DNA of 64,000 bases, taken from Cycas panzhihuaensis. Lineage: Eukaryota > Cycadophyta. Positions 11,134 through 23,599 of this stretch are shown here, piece by piece. The stretch is taken from the NCBI GenBank assembly GCA_023213395.1, contig CM041465.1, positions 109,251,741 to 109,315,740 on the forward strand, read 5' to 3'. Below the pieces are notes generated by a model, which was not told the origin of the DNA, searched no databases, and was given only the letters and a program-made list of their open reading frames with translations. The position numbers were made by a program, and so were the translations under genes. Numbering within the stretch: position 1 is the stretch's first letter; every line of letters begins with the position of its first letter.

Positions 11134-11683
11134 TATTTTCTGGCTACTGGGAATGGATACAGATAGGTCGAATTAGGTAAGCACAGGTATGCTCCTCCCT
11201 TTTCACTTTTACTAATTCTTTAGAAAGTTTGACATAAGTATTTCCTCATTGCATGACTGATTGCTTCATTTGTATGATCGCCTTGCATCTATTACTTGAT
11301 CATACTGCTTGTCATATTGTGAGCTTATGATGACCCACGAGACCTACCTTTCCGCAAGGTAGGCATCCCCATGGCACTTTATGACCCTCCACGCCACCTC
11401 CACATCACCTTAAGCCCTACTTGACTTGTATGATCCACTCATACCTTGACCCTGTGTCCCTATCACGATATTTCTGGGAACTTTAGCCCTTGATGCTTTA
11501 TTTGGTCTAGTTTGTACGCCTCCCAGACTATCCCTAGCCACTTGGGTAGGAGGGCCAACCCCTCCTAAGGCCTAGTACACCTCTTTTAGTGCTCCCAGAA
11601 CCTTGATCATTGCCATTCTATCTTTCTCATCCCACACCGCTATAAACTGAGCAATACTATGAAATTTACTGCATGGATGCATG
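11134..11683 (+). repeat. 5' LTR of copy C, first part
   Basis: It starts TATTTTCTGGCTACTGGGA, where intact copies have TGTTTCCC; the terminal TG has decayed to TA. It runs colinear with the C 3' LTR (42501 on) up to the copy B insertion point. The last five bases, CTGCA (11679-11683), are one side of the B target duplication. Confidence 0.85.
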
Positions 11684-14426
11684 TTTTTAGGATAATCATT
11701 ATGCTTAATAAGAGTGATGGTAGTTGACAGTTGATGTTGAAGGTGTAGGTGAGAACCTATAAGAAAAGGGAACACCATGTAGGGCACCCCGTGTGTCGGA
11801 GCGCAAGTTCGGGACTCACGAACGATACCCAACTACCTTAGAGTAGATTTTAATTTAGAAGGGAGAGTGCATACAGAGCGTACCCTGGATGGTGTCCAGA
11901 GGAAGGTCCTCCCACCCTTGGATGGCTAAAAGAGAAGAGGAGGAATCCTCAAGGGGTTTCCCTATGACGAAGGGAAAATGAATGTGAATGAGGTAGGTGA
12001 GGGCCTACGATGTGAGTAGGTCTCCCTTGGATATTTGTTCTAGGTGAATGAAACCAAGAGAGGAAGAGGAAGGGGGGCTAAGACTACACCCCCCTTTTAG
12101 AAACTAAAAGACCAAGGGGAAAAGAAGAATAAGTATTATGCATGCGAGAAAACAAGGCTAAACGGAATGCATCTAAAGGTATGTTTAGATCGATAGGAAG
12201 AGGAGGAAGGATAGGGTTCCTACTGTGTCCTTTTCCTACATGTGACAAGCATACGATGTATAAATGTAAATAACCAATATCATTAACCTTTCACTTTCAC
12301 GTGATCTATTAAACTAGAGCATAGATTTTAAATAAAAGCGAGAAAGGAGAATGGAGGGGTGAAGAGAGAGATGGTACATACCTGGGAGGTGTAGTAGTCG
12401 ATGGAAGACCTCACCCACGCACAACGTATGCCCTCTCGCCAACTAATGAATGTGTGATCAAGATCGGTGCGAAGGACGGGGGCTTCCTTACCTTCCCCTT
12501 ATGAAAAGAAAGTGGAACAAAAAAGGAAGCAAATAAAGCAAAGGAAGAAAGAGAAGGTAAAGCTTACCCAGATCTAGACGTTTTTTCTTTTCACAAAATA
12601 CCATGTCAAACCTACACGTACAAGAGCTTATCCCTTCCAAGAAGGGGCTGCGAGAAGAGCTATGTATATATATGCAAGTATATGTAATGTATATATCAAA
12701 ATATTATATTAAGTTAGAGAAATTACTACTACAGACGACTAAACTTTCCTCAAGCAACCAAATACATCAAGTAAGAAAAAGGGAAGGGAAGCCTCAGGAT
12801 CGTAAAACCCTCTACTAAGTTCTCCACACAGCCTTTTAGCATAGCAAGGTAAGGACAAATGGCAACTTATGATAGCCAGCAAACACGAGGATATGTGTAA
12901 TAAAGTGTTGGAGAGGTATCAAGAAAATGAAATCACTATGGGCAGCTATCTATCATACAAACGTCGACCAAGGTCTTTAAGGGGTACCAAGAAATGTTAG
13001 GGGCACTATCGGGGCCCAAAAGAGAGGTGTGCAAGCCTAGAATTAGCATGGCAAAGGATGCACACACTGATAATCTAGCACAGGCCTAAGCTCCACCTTC
13101 TCCTAGTTGACCCAAGGAAAGCATGGAGCAGGAGAAGAAATGCAGGAAGGGGGTTGCCCTTGGGGAGTAGGCCTGAGTGGGATGGATCTCGCCTTACTCC
13201 CTTCACCCAGCCCTTGTGAGCCTTCTCTCGTTGCTTTCTTGAGGAAAACCAATGGAGAAATGGTGAAAATTTGAAGGTACAGGGCTAAACTCAAAGGAAA
13301 CGATGTTGACTACATCTAAATGGGAAGAAAGCAAGAAAATACACTTGGAAATAAGTCTAATATGGAAATAATACACAATAAACTCTAAAAATAGGACCTA
13401 CAGTACCTACTAGGCTAAGTTTAGGGCAAGTTTACCTCTACAACCAGCGAAGAAGAAGAGTCCCTACAGAGTTTATAGGAGGATTCCCTAAGGGCAGTCA
13501 TAGGAGACACTTGCTGGGGCATATTTGGAAGAGAACCATGCAAAACTTACTTGAGAGTGCCTGGAGAGGAACTTCCCACTACAGAGAAGGGTCATTGTAG
13601 GCAGATCCTAGATTGGAGCAGCAGGAAATACAAGCCTACAGGCACACCTATGAAAGGACATAAGAGATGAGTAGGAACTGCAGTAGTAGAAGATTATGTT
13701 AGAGAGCCAAGAGATCCAAGAGAGGTAAAATGATGATGATTTTAAGATTTATACCCATCTCAACCCTAAACAAGCAAATAAGGCACGAATAGGGCTAAGA
13801 TGGGCGTGAGGCCACGTGGTAATTTTGCGAAAAAAGCGAGAATTACCACATCAGTTTTTTAAAAACAAGTTGCAAGAGTCGCACCACAGTAAACTTTGTG
13901 ATACCACTAAGCTTATAGTGGTGCATGACTAGAAAGCCAGAATGGTAATAATCTGGGTTTCAGGAGCCTAAAAATCTAATGTGGTAGGGTTGGGAGGGGT
14001 TGGCCCTCCTATCCAGGTGGCCAGGGATAGTCCAGAAGGTATGTGGATAAGCCCAAAAGTAGTATCAAAGGCTAAAGGTCTTAGAAATGTCATGATAAGG
14101 ATGCGAGGTCAGTGTATGAACGGGTCATACAAATCAAGTGAGGCTTAAGGTGATGTGGAGGTAGCACAGAGGGTCATAGAGTGCCATTGGGATACCTGCC
14201 TTGTAGAAAGGTAGGTCCCATTGGTCGTCATAGGCTCACAATACGACAAGCAGCATGATCAAGCCAAATGGATGTAAGGTGATCATATAAATGAAGCAGT
14301 CAGTTATGCAATGAGGTAATACTTCTGTCAACCTTTCCAAAGAAATAGTAAAAGTGAAATGGAAGAAGCATACCTGTGCTTACCTAAATCGACATGTCTG
14401 TATCCATTCCCAGTAATCGGGAAACA
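11684..14426 (-). repeat. 3' LTR of copy B, 2743 bp
   Basis: Plus-strand ends are TGGATGCATG and ATCGGGAAACA. It pairs with the 5' LTR at 25928-28697. A G-box CACGTG is at 13813-13818 and a TATAAAT box on the minus strand at 13753-13747, at the same relative places as in copy A. The left boundary was set by comparison with the primer-site end of the 5' LTR. Confidence 0.87.
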
Positions 14427-14441
14427 CTGCCCCCTTGGCAG
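14427..14441 (-). other. Polypurine tract, copy B
   Basis: On the minus strand CTGCCAAGGGGGCAG directly precedes the TGTTTCCC LTR start. This purine run primes plus-strand DNA synthesis. The same motif sits beside the 3' LTRs of C and D. Confidence 0.8.
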
Positions 14442-14847
14442 CAGAGCCTCGCTACTCGGAAGCGTGATGCGATGGTGAATGCTGGCAATATAACTGTCAG
14501 TAGCACATGTGTATGTACATATATAAATCATGATCATAACAAGATTCAAGGGTGCTAGCAAGTGTCATGGCAAAATGCATGGCTACAAGGATAGGGGTGG
14601 AGACAATATAGAGGCTACCTATGTGCCACCCGAGAATTGATTGGAAGCTAAGAAAGATGAGGGGGCTGCCTCCATCGTAAAAATACAAAGAGAAGTGCAT
14701 GATGATACCAGGAAAAGGGGTAAATGAGCAAACCTGGTAGTCATCATAGTTTAACCTCATTAGCGACTACCTTTCGGAGGTGTGAATAGATCGCAAGGTT
14801 ATCGCTTGATGGTCTGAGACTTGGGTGACAGAGCGACCGAGCAAGTC

Positions 14848-15269
14848 TCAGGGGTGATCAGCAAGGAGAAGAAGGCGACGTTTAGGATAAGGTGAATAAG
14901 GATGTCTGCCTCACCGTTGAGGGCCTAAGCGATGTGTCAGATGTCGACAAACTGGAAGTTATCCAGTAAGGATCCAGCGATCGAAGCAAGGGCTCTCAAG
15001 TGAGGGCATTACACCTGGTAAGCCTGGATGAGATGGGACACCACCACTTAGGAGTCATAAAGAAGAACAATAGATCCATGATGGAAATGCAGTGCATCAA
15101 TGAGGGCTTCGATAATGACCATGTAATCATCTTCGTTATTGGTGGCCTTAGGGAGGAAGATTTCAGAACATATAAAATCATGTCCGGAAGGGCCGCGAAG
15201 AATCCATGCAGTGGCTGAAGGTCCAGGATTACCGCGGCTTCTTCCATCAGTAAAGATGTAGAGAGCCAT
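14848..15269 (-). pseudogene. Second (archaeal-type) RNase H, copy B
   Basis: The minus-strand ATG at 15269 opens MALYIFTDGRSRGNPGP, a classic RNase H first strand with catalytic Asp, followed by TNNEDDYMVIIEAL and LLYDS. In copies C and D the acid in the second motif is Glu (VEY/AEY); here it is Asp. The frame has several stops, and one base is missing near the end (422 instead of 423 bases to the conserved TGA). RNase H removes the RNA from the RNA/DNA hybrid. Tat-group elements are known to have gained this extra domain. Here it is far from pol, separated by the antisense PMD gene. Confidence 0.85.
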
Positions 15270-16514
15270 GGATGAGAGAAAGGAAAATGTCTCAATAGAG
15301 AAAATATACAATAAATTAGGAGTCAAAGCAAAAAAGCCTCATATGGCAAGCAATAAATAGCTGTGAAGGGTAGGAGGACCTAGCAATGAGGCTACCCAAG
15401 GACAAGAGTAGGCTATTTGACTACTAGTTGAGAGCAGGTGACAAAAGGGCACCCTAGGATAGCAAAGGTTGCTTAAGAAAGTAAAGAATGGCTCCGAATG
15501 GAGGGAGCATTCACTTTCGAGACCCTACGGGTAGGAACAGGCTACAAAAATAAGTCTAGGAAGGTGAGACAAGCCAAACGAGTATAAACTTAGGCATGCA
15601 CTGAAGTGATATGCAAAATGAGACAAAGGGGCCCTGTAAAAGATGTGTCAGCGAGGCGCCATAAATACATCCAAAGGAATGAGCAAAAATGAAGGCTATC
15701 AAAGTGCAATGAGAAATAGGACCAGAAGGCAAAGATGATCAGGGACAAGAAATACTCTCAACGGCTACCACAGAAGTGGGAATGGAGAACATGCCCGTCG
15801 GGGTACTCGCCCATATAAGAAAAATCGATGAAAATGGGATTCACTTTCATGGGCCATCGAATGAATCCAGAGCCTTTCCCTTACGCAGCGGAGCGCCACC
15901 TGACTTCGAGGACACACAAAGAGAGATCTGACTGTCAGATCAGAGCTGGGAGATAGCTGTTAGGACCGCAGAGACGAGCGCTCGACCATACCCAGTGAGT
16001 GGATCCTCAAAGCCTTAACCCATTTCATGGTTTAAAGTTTAATGGTTTTTATAGTTTTTGTATGTAGTTTTTGGCCCCATATGGGTGAAAAAAGATCTCC
16101 AGGAGTCCAAATTAGACCGAAAGAGAGGCTAGACAGGGGCATTAGGTAGCCCTAGTCCTAGTGGGCCTGGTTATGGCTCACGAGGAAAATTTGTTTCAGT
16201 TTTTTCGGCAGAAAGCCCCCCCTTTTGGAGGGGTGATGCTCACACCACGGCAAAGATCGCAGTGTCGCAATCTTTACCGCGGGGCCCCATCACCGCGGGA
16301 CCCAGGCCAAACTCTATGGTACCATAGAGTTTGGCATAGTGCGAAGGCAGGCTAGCTGAAAAAAGAAGACGGGGCCCTAAGGGTCCCCAAATCTCGACCG
16401 AGCAAGGCCGAGAGATAATCCAGAGGATGAGGGGTGAGGATACATCAGAGTTTTGACTTATTTCATGGTATTTTGTAGGTCGTAATCGTAGTGGAGAATT
16501 GCGAGAACATAGGT
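15270..16514 (+). promoter_or_regulatory. Divergent intergenic region / PMD leader, copy B
   Basis: It lies between the second RNase H start (minus) and the PMD start (plus). It holds a TATA box on the plus strand (CATATAAG, 15812-15819), a 17-base palindrome GATCTGACTGTCAGATC at 15925-15941 (106 bases on), a C/G-run fold near 16215-16235, an AAAGAT/ATCTTT inverted repeat at 16252-16275, and a perfect 30-base palindrome at 16306-16335 centred on GGTACC. The same order and spacing occur in C and D. Some short frames exist, but none is shared in a way that suggests a gene. Confidence 0.65.
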
Positions 16515-18395
16515 ATGGCTATGCTTAGTTTCTTAGAGATGATGTCGAGGGAGGACAGGCAGATACTACTGAGATGTGGCCTACTGAAGGTCACGAGGAC
16601 ACCCCACTATACAGCGGATCAGAGACTATTGGTAGACATAGTATCCCATTGGGACAGGCGAAGACATGTCTTCCACCTACCCCAAGTGGGAGATATATCG
16701 GTGATACTAGGAGATGTTAAGAGGATACTGGGGGTACCGGCGACAGGAAGGCCAGTGATACTAGGAGCACTGCCTAGCAATGAGGCAGCACACAGGGAGG
16801 CTGCGACTTATTTCACAGGCTCAGACAGGTGAGGGTTTCCTCTTCAGAGTATGGTGATGTCAGGGGTTCTTCGAGTGAGGAAACTGATTACATTGTACAT
16901 TATGTTCTAGATCTCCCAGAAATAGAACTATAGGGATATACCAGGTGGTTGGATGGACGTAGTGCATCGATGTGAGGTAGGAGAGAGGATGGACTGGGCT
17001 ACCCTCATAGTGACGAACCTTGTTGCACAGCTAAACGTCATTCGGGCAGTGGGGAGGGGCAGACTATCATGCAATACATTACTACAGTGCTGGTTCTTTG
17101 ACCACTTCAGAGTAGTGGCACCGACAGGGGGACCACATGCTATTTTAGAGTGGGCCTCGATGGTACACAGGTGAAAGACTAGGTTCAGGGGGACCGAGGA
17201 CCAAGCTCATGTCCATCACTCAGTGGAGGCCACATCGTTAGACCTCCTCATCCTGATAGACTACATAGAAGATCCATATAGAGCGGTGAGGTGGGATAGC
17301 GACGATGAGGTAGGCAGGGCAGGAGTGCCCCCAGGGGAGGACGAGGGCGGTGATGGAGGTGATGGTGCCAGCCCATCACGAGCTACTCAAGAGATAGGAC
17401 CATCCAGGGCTGCAGGTAGAGAGGTAGGCCCGTCAAGAGCTACAGAGAAGAGCAGGGGCCCAGTGACACAGGCTCGCAGGCTGCAGATTGTTAAGAGATC
17501 TGAAGAGGCAACTACATTAGTGGAGGAGAGGAGGGATGCCCCAATCAAGGAGAGGAGGGATGCCCCAATTGCTGAAGCAGTATCTGAAGAGGTACCCAAG
17601 GAGGAGGAGGTACCTGCAGCTGGTGGAGTGCCTGAGGTAGAGACAGTCACCTGAGTAGAGGAGCCGACAACTGCACTAGGTGAAACATAACCTTCTCCTA
17701 TCATTGTTTGATTACCAGACATATATCTAGTTTGATTTTGGCTTCATACGCATATGGACATATACTGATATATGACATACTGGATAGTAGGTATAATAGA
17801 CATCCAAAGACTGGTGGAGGCGGTAGTCTAAGAGATATTCCCTTAGGCCCACACAGAGGGATAGCCTCCTATCTAGGAAAGCGATGAGCCCAGATCGATA
17901 AGAGGCCACACAGCAGCATTCGCCCCATTGATAAGGGCAAGAGATATATGAAAAGTAGAGTCCCAGGAGCACGAGGCACATATGAGACAACTACAGGCAG
18001 AGCTAGACATGACCCGAACTCATAGAGATGCACTACAGAGTTGGGTACAGGCACTGGAGGCTCAAGGAGGAGCCAGAGGGGATATGGAGGGTCGCATCTG
18101 GCTAGTAGTGATAGAGGAGCATCTCAAAGGGATGGAGGAGAGGCTCTGTAGTGTAGAGATGGATCGAGATTGTATCCAGGTTTGATATGATCGATTGGTG
18201 GATGAGGTGGCATCGAGGTCAGCGTAGAGCAGGACATATACCCGCACAATGGTAACAACCCCGAGGAGGCCACGGTATAAAGAGAGCAGAGTAGGAGGCT
18301 TTAGGAGACTGAGGAGGAGTCTCAAATGGTTGTGGTCCCCAGGAGAGGGATCACATCGACCAAGAGATGATGCCCTAGGGGCAGGGCAACCATAG
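16515..18395 (+). pseudogene. Antisense plant-mobile-domain (PMD) gene, copy B
   Basis: The gene runs opposite to gag-pol. The first in-frame ATG in good context is 16515 (MAMLSFLEMM). The domain includes LVDIVSHWDRRRHVFHLPQ then GDISVILGDVKRILGVPATG and later LLQCWFFDHF, the pattern of PMD proteins (a W-x5-H-x-F-H-L-P block, a T/S-x4-D-x4-LG-x-P block, then a QxW-xx-xF block). After it comes an acidic Gly/Asp/Glu/Pro-rich linker, a GT-AG intron (17680-17790) that keeps the frame, then a coiled coil (about 17980-18220). About six stops are seen, including TGG to TGA at 17174. PMD proteins such as Arabidopsis MAIN and MAIL1 act in transposon silencing; the role here is unknown. Confidence 0.78.
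17680..17790 (+). other. Intron of the antisense PMD gene, copy B (111 nt)
   Basis: It starts GTGAAACATAACC after CACTAG and ends GATAGTAG. Splicing joins a codon after its first base (phase 1) and brings the frame of the acidic linker into QRLVEAVV, which matches RRLVEAMVREMFPQ in copy D. Unspliced, both copies hit a TAA within about 10-20 bases of the donor. Confidence 0.75.
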
Positions 18396-19093
18396 GGTAG
18401 TACATAGGAGTTTTTAGTTTTAGACAGGTGAAAGCATAGACCTCTAGGGAGTCATCATATGTAGTCACATGATTGTACCCTCCCTGCAAGGACATTGGCT
18501 TCTCAAGGATGATGTACCATACCACTTGTATGATATGACACATGATTATTTTGATGTATATAGGTGGGGTGATTGGTATCCTATTTGATATATGATGATG
18601 CATATGTAGTATGTGATGGATGATATGTATGTTTCTATCACACGTTTATGTATGTGTATGAGGGTGCACGAATGCATGAGGATATGTATGATTATATTTT
18701 GAGCTGATTATTATATGAGTTTTATGTTATGATATTTGTTTAAGTTATGCGTATTTCCTTTCATGTAAGGCCATATTCCTAATAGGAGCACACACGATCA
18801 CCATGAATAGAGGTGATATTTACATGTGAGGCTAGGAAATAGGGCAACATACATGTACACATGGGAGCATAGCGGGATATGCAAAGGAAATGCCAAATAG
18901 GAGGAGAGTGATGACACTCCAACAAGTCATCCTAATTAGGCGATGCCCAAATAAGAGGATGAGGTTCCCCAGAGAAATGGGAATAAGGGTTTCGTGTGAG
19001 GAACCAGAAAAAAGGAATGAGAAGGCTACTCTAAGCCGTCATTCTACCTGTGGCTAAGAGGAATGGGAACAAGCTTAGGATGGTAGTTTAGGC
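18396..19093. other. Convergent tail between PMD and pol, copy B
   Basis: It separates the stop of the plus-strand PMD gene from the end of the minus-strand integrase. It is AT-rich in its first half and aligns with 37809-38524 (C) and 50389-51015 (D). No gene is seen. It should hold the polyadenylation signals of the PMD transcript. Confidence 0.6.
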
Positions 19094-20480
19094 TCATTGT
19101 AGAGCACGAGAGAGGTGACAATGAAGTGATGTATAGAATTTCTTTAGGAACTTCCCATTAATAGCTTTCTCAAATTCAAGGCCCTCCAGGGTGGTGATCC
19201 TATAGGCGCCATTATCAAGGCTCTCGAGAACAAGAAAGGGACCAATCCATTTCAGTCCGAATTTAGTCAAGCAGTCATGGAGACATTCCAATTTGAGGAT
19301 GTAGTCCCCATGATACAGAGGATAAGAATGAATGTATTTATCGTATGTCCTTTGCGAGCGGGATTTGGATGCGAGGTTAGCCTAATAGGAGGCTAAACGT
19401 CTCTCATCCAAGGCCTCGAGGTCTAAAAGGTGAGCTTGGCGGATAGACTCCTCACCAATGAGACCTCGAAGGGAAACTCGTAGAGAGAGAATCTCCACTT
19501 CTAGTGGGAGTACTACCTCAGTCCCATAAACTAGGAAGAATGGGGTCATTCCCGTAGCAGCATGGATAGAGGTACAGTAGGCCCATAGGGCGGAAGGGAG
19601 TTGAAGGTGCCAATCTCTTTGAGATTAAGTAATGATTTTCTTTATGATGTTAACAAGAGTTTTATTGAATGAGTCAACTTGACCATTTGCTTGGGGGTAA
19701 TAAGAGGAGGAAGTTTTGTGAGAGATTTTGAATTTCTCACAAAGTTCATCCATCTCCTTGTTACAAAAAAGGGTTTTGTTGTTTGTGATCAAGACGTTGG
19801 GAATCCCAAAGTGGCAAATGATGTGCTAGTAGATGAAAGTAGCTATCATCTTGCTAGGGGTGGTAATCAGAGGGATAACTTCCATGCATTTAGTAAAGTA
19901 CTCTGTGGCAGTCAAGATGAACTTGTGTTGCGACGAAGAGGGTGGCGATATGGCCCCTATGAGGTCTAGACCCAATTGAGAGAAAGGCTATGGAGATATG
20001 ATAGGATGAAGAGCCTTGGAAGGCACGTGGGAGATGTTGGCATGCTCTTAGCATCACCGACATCTCAAAGCATTGGCATGGGTGTCCTTGAAGAGGGATG
20101 GCTAATAGTAGCCCATACGGAGGATCCTCTGGGCTATGGATTGGCCCCCAAAGTGACCCCCATAAATGCCATGGTGGCATTCGTAGAGTATCTAGTCTAT
20201 TTCATCGATGGTGACACAATAGAGGAGGATCCCATCAAAAGACCTCTTGTACAACACTTCGTCCATGAGGAAGTAGTTGCTAGCAGAGGTCTAGATGTAA
20301 GATCTATCCTTATTACTGGCTTCAGGGTGGTACTGTTGCTGTGTGAGATACCACACGATATCACCATACCACTCGTTATCAATGAGTGGATGGCAAGGAG
20401 TGCCCTGGATGGTCAAGATAGACTCATCAGAAAGAGAATCGTCAACAAGGGCATCGAGCGAGTTAGGGATAGGGGCATCT
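19094..20480 (-). pseudogene. Integrase, copy B
   Basis: Pieces on the minus strand give the zinc-binding N-terminus (CHHG...GHFGGQS, near 20175-20130), the core and the C-terminal end GLEFEKAINGKFLKKFYT at about 19190-19140. In the core the second catalytic Asp reads Asn (ITNN near 19780) and the Glu of NGQVE reads Asp (NGQVD near 19675), so it is inactive as well as interrupted. The stop used in C and D after KKFYT/V is lost, and the frame runs 14 codons further to 19094. Long plus-strand frames here are shadows. Confidence 0.82.
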
Positions 20481-20605
20481 GCGAGCTGTTTAACCACTAC
20501 CATCCCTTTCTTCGATTTCTAGTTGATGATATGGAGATCGAACTCCTAAAGAAGGACAGCCAAATGACCAGCCCTACCATTCAGGTCAGAATGAGTGAGT
20601 AGATA

Positions 20606-21016
20606 TCATAAGGGATCGGATTGGATGATCACCTTGGTAGTGTTACCGAGCAAGTAGTGCCTAAACTTCTTGGTTGCATAAACCAATGAGAGGCATTCCT
20701 TCTTGGCCAGAGAGTAGTTGAGTTCAACAACCACGAGGGTACGACTGATAAAGTAAATGGCTCTCTCGACTCTTGAATCATCTTCTAGAGCCAGCATGAC
20801 ACCCAAAGACTCATCAGTTGCTGAGGTGTCAAGAATGAAAGGCATATTAAATGTTGGAGTGGAAGTAAGGGCTTCCTTAATTTCTTCAAAGGCTTGTTTG
20901 GTCTTATTAGACCAAACAAACGGGGCTCCCTTCTTCAATAGGTTGGTCAAAGGTTTGGCATTTACAATGAAATTTGCAAGGAAATGCCTAAGGAAGCCAA
21001 GCCTACCTAGAAACAA
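20606..21016 (-). pseudogene. Tether RNase H (catalytically degenerate), copy B
   Basis: The frame reads the RT-to-RNase H junction (FVWSNKTKQAFEEIKEAL), then DTSATDESLGVML where a working gypsy enzyme has TDAS six residues before LGA, then KKECLSLVYATKKFRHYLLG and IIQSDPL. The first catalytic Asp is thus replaced by Ser. The same loss is in C and D, so it predates these copies. It is thought to leave only a structural role, with activity moved to the second RNase H. Confidence 0.8.
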
Positions 21017-21763
21017 CTTGATCTATCATTGAGTTCTAGGAGGCGGCATGTCAAGGATCACCTTAACTTTGTCAGGGTCGATCTGAATTCCTTGCTTTAA
21101 CACAAAGAACCCAAGGAGTTTTCTAGAAGTGATGGCAAACACACATTTGAGTGGGTTTAAACTTACATGGTACTTATAGTACTACATGAAGATGGCCCGC
21201 AAGTCTAAAGGATGATGGGCCCTAATATGCGAGAGACCCATCATGTCATCCATAAAGACCTCCAACGTGTCATCGATGACGTCATAGAAGATAAAATGCA
21301 TCGCCCTTTGGTAAGTAGCACCTGCATTTTTGAGGCCGAAGGGTATTGCCTTGTAGGTAAAAGTACCTCACGGGGTGGTGAAGTCCTTCTTGTGGCAGTC
21401 TTCGAGAGAGATCTAAATTTGATTGTAGCCAGAGAAGCTATCCATCAAGGACATGACTTCAAATCCGGCGGTTTGATCAATAATCTCATCGATGAAAGGG
21501 AGTGGAAAGTTATCTTTAGGACATGTGTTGTTGATATCATGAAAATTGACACATATCTGGATGGTCCCGTTCTTTTCAGTAATGGGAATGATGTTGGGCA
21601 CCCATTTAGAGTAGTCGATAGAAGTAATGAGTCCCGTATCCAAAAGTTTCTCAACCTCTATTTTAACAACGACTGAGAGTTTAGGATGGAGGGCGTTGTA
21701 CACGGGCAGTGCGGGAATGGTAATGTGATTGTGGGTGATAACGGAGGGGTCAGTTCCCTTCAT
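21017..21763 (-). pseudogene. Reverse transcriptase, copy B
   Basis: From 21763 leftward: MKGTDPSVITH, KLLDTGLITSIDYSKWV, FHDINNTCPKDNFPLPFIDE, SLMDSFSGYNQI (palm, first catalytic Asp), then VFMDDM near 21255 (catalytic pair; many gypsy elements have YxDD) and an LGF connection. It copies the genomic RNA in the particle. A frame break occurs just after SGYNQI. Confidence 0.85.
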
Positions 21764-22640
21764 GTCAGAGTAATCCCATGCAAAGACATCCTAAAACTCC
21801 TAGAACAAAAGGGAATATTCCCTTACCTCATGAGGAGAGTATTCCGCCCCAACCTTAATGACCTTGCCCGGGGCTAGGACTATGTCCTGGGTTGCCCCCA
21901 TGCACATGGTATTCCCCTCCTCAAAATAGAGAGGGGCAAGGTTAACAAGAAGAGGTAGAACAAGGGATGGAATTGGGTCAGCAAGTGTGGACCCAATTGC
22001 CAAGACCTTCTGGTGGCCAAGCCTATGGTGACTAGAAGGAAAGTTGGGCGCAGAGCCCGCTAAGTGCTCAAGTAAAGCCTCATCATCTTTGAAGTAATCT
22101 ACTCCGTGGATGACCTCACTTTCAGTAGATGAGGTCCTAGAGGAAGTGGGAGCAACGGAGCTAGGATGGTTAGTAGGTTATCCAACATCCCCAAAAGACT
22201 CTAAGGGAGAGTCAGGAAGGGGCTCCTCGTAAGGAGCAAAAGAAATTTCCTCAAGGCCATCACTTACGAGAGGCGATGGAGAGGAAAAACCAAGGACCTA
22301 TGGGTCAATGCATGTAATGACATGTGACACAAGGAGATGATTGGTCTCTCCAATAAGAGGAGTTCTAGGTTGAGAACTAGAACAAGAAGGGTGCCTCCTA
22401 CCAGTGTGGAGGAAAAAGATGAGGTAAGGAAAGTCCTCATCCTTGCCATGGGACTCATTGTCACTAAACAATGCAAGGTACTCGTAGCTCCCGACACCAA
22501 TAGGAGCAAAGCGAGTAAGGCTAGAGGAAGAAGATGCAGGATCTTCTTGAGATGGGATGAATCAAGTATGTTGATGGAGCAAGCCTAGGCATGAGTAGAA
22601 GGGCCTTTGTCCCCCTTCACATAACCATAGCTTGCTAGGT
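21764..22640 (-). pseudogene. Protease-to-RT linker, copy B
   Basis: A low-complexity stretch of about 290 codons, rich in Ser and Pro, including LGATQDIVLAPGKVIKVG-like sequence just before RT and TRFAPIGV-type sequence further up. The same linker is recognisable in C (34160-35145) and D (54650-53700). No known domain was recognised in it. Confidence 0.6.
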
Positions 22641-23560
22641 TGGTAGGTCGAGTTTATTTGATAGGTGGGCATTCACAGGAAACAACCCTCATTCGTCCAT
22701 CATGGATGAACTTAAGTTGCCCCTAGCGGGTCAAACACATGGCTCCCATCTGATCAAGCCATGGTTAACCTAAGAGAAGATTGTAGTCAACGTCTATGTC
22801 AAGGACTACAATGTCAGCAAGGATAGTCTTACTCTCGAGAGTGAGTGGGATTGAAACGAATCCCAATGGAGTCTTTTCGCTACCGTCATAGCCTTGGCAT
22901 CACCATGGAACAGGTTCCAGGGAAGAAATACAAATCTCTTGCATAATGTACAAGGGAATCCTATTAACGAAGAAACCATTATCGATAATAGTCCTCCGCA
23001 AGGTACAATCTGGCATGTCAATAGTGATGGTGAAAGGGAAGTTGCATTAGCGTTCCCTTTTACAAGTGGGAGGAAGGTCTTTAGGGTCAAAGGAAATGAT
23101 GGGCTCATGGCTTTGGGTAATACCCAAAGGGTGAATAGGTGCATCACCTAACCCTAAAGCTTCCAAAAGGAGTGTTCGTTGTTTGGGATAACTTCTCAAG
23201 ATGTCCATAATGGACATCCCTGTGGCCATGATACAAAGCTTGTTGATGACAGAAAAGGCCTTCCCCTTCACTGTGAATTGAGGAAGGGCTCTCCTGAAAT
23301 TGCAGTGATCTGGATGAACGAGAATAGTCTTGGGAAATAATGGCACTTCTAGAAGGGAGGTTTCCAGAAGAGTATCAGAGTGTGGAGCAAAAGAAGAGGT
23401 GTCAACTACCTCTTTAGTAGCTTGAGATTGAGTTAGGACATATAAGGGGATGGCCTCAAGCATTTGGATCACCCTCTTTCCCTTATTTTGGGACCGCAAA
23501 GGTGAGGGAGTACAACGGTCGAGGGAATGTGAGGAAGAAGACAAATCCCATGCACCCTTC
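22641..23560 (-). pseudogene. Aspartic protease, copy B
   Basis: The frame 23544-23047 holds the upstream part (GKAFSVINKLCIMATGMSIM, LLLEALGLGDAP, ISFDPKDLP) and continues across a break to an active site reading IIDNGFFVN near 22985, where intact D has VVDNGSSVNAM. Further on come PLTLESKTI and DVDYNLLLG, the second half of a retropepsin. DNGSS instead of the usual DTG/DSG is a shared trait of this family. Confidence 0.78.
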
Positions 23561-23599
23561 CCTTTACCGTGTGAAAGACGGGAATTCAGAGATCTTCCC

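Noticed and set aside
19976-20602. 208-codon plus-strand frame
   Set aside because: It lies antisense to the integrase and RNase H of copy B and has no family features; homologous places in C and D are not open on that strand to the same extent. A shadow frame.
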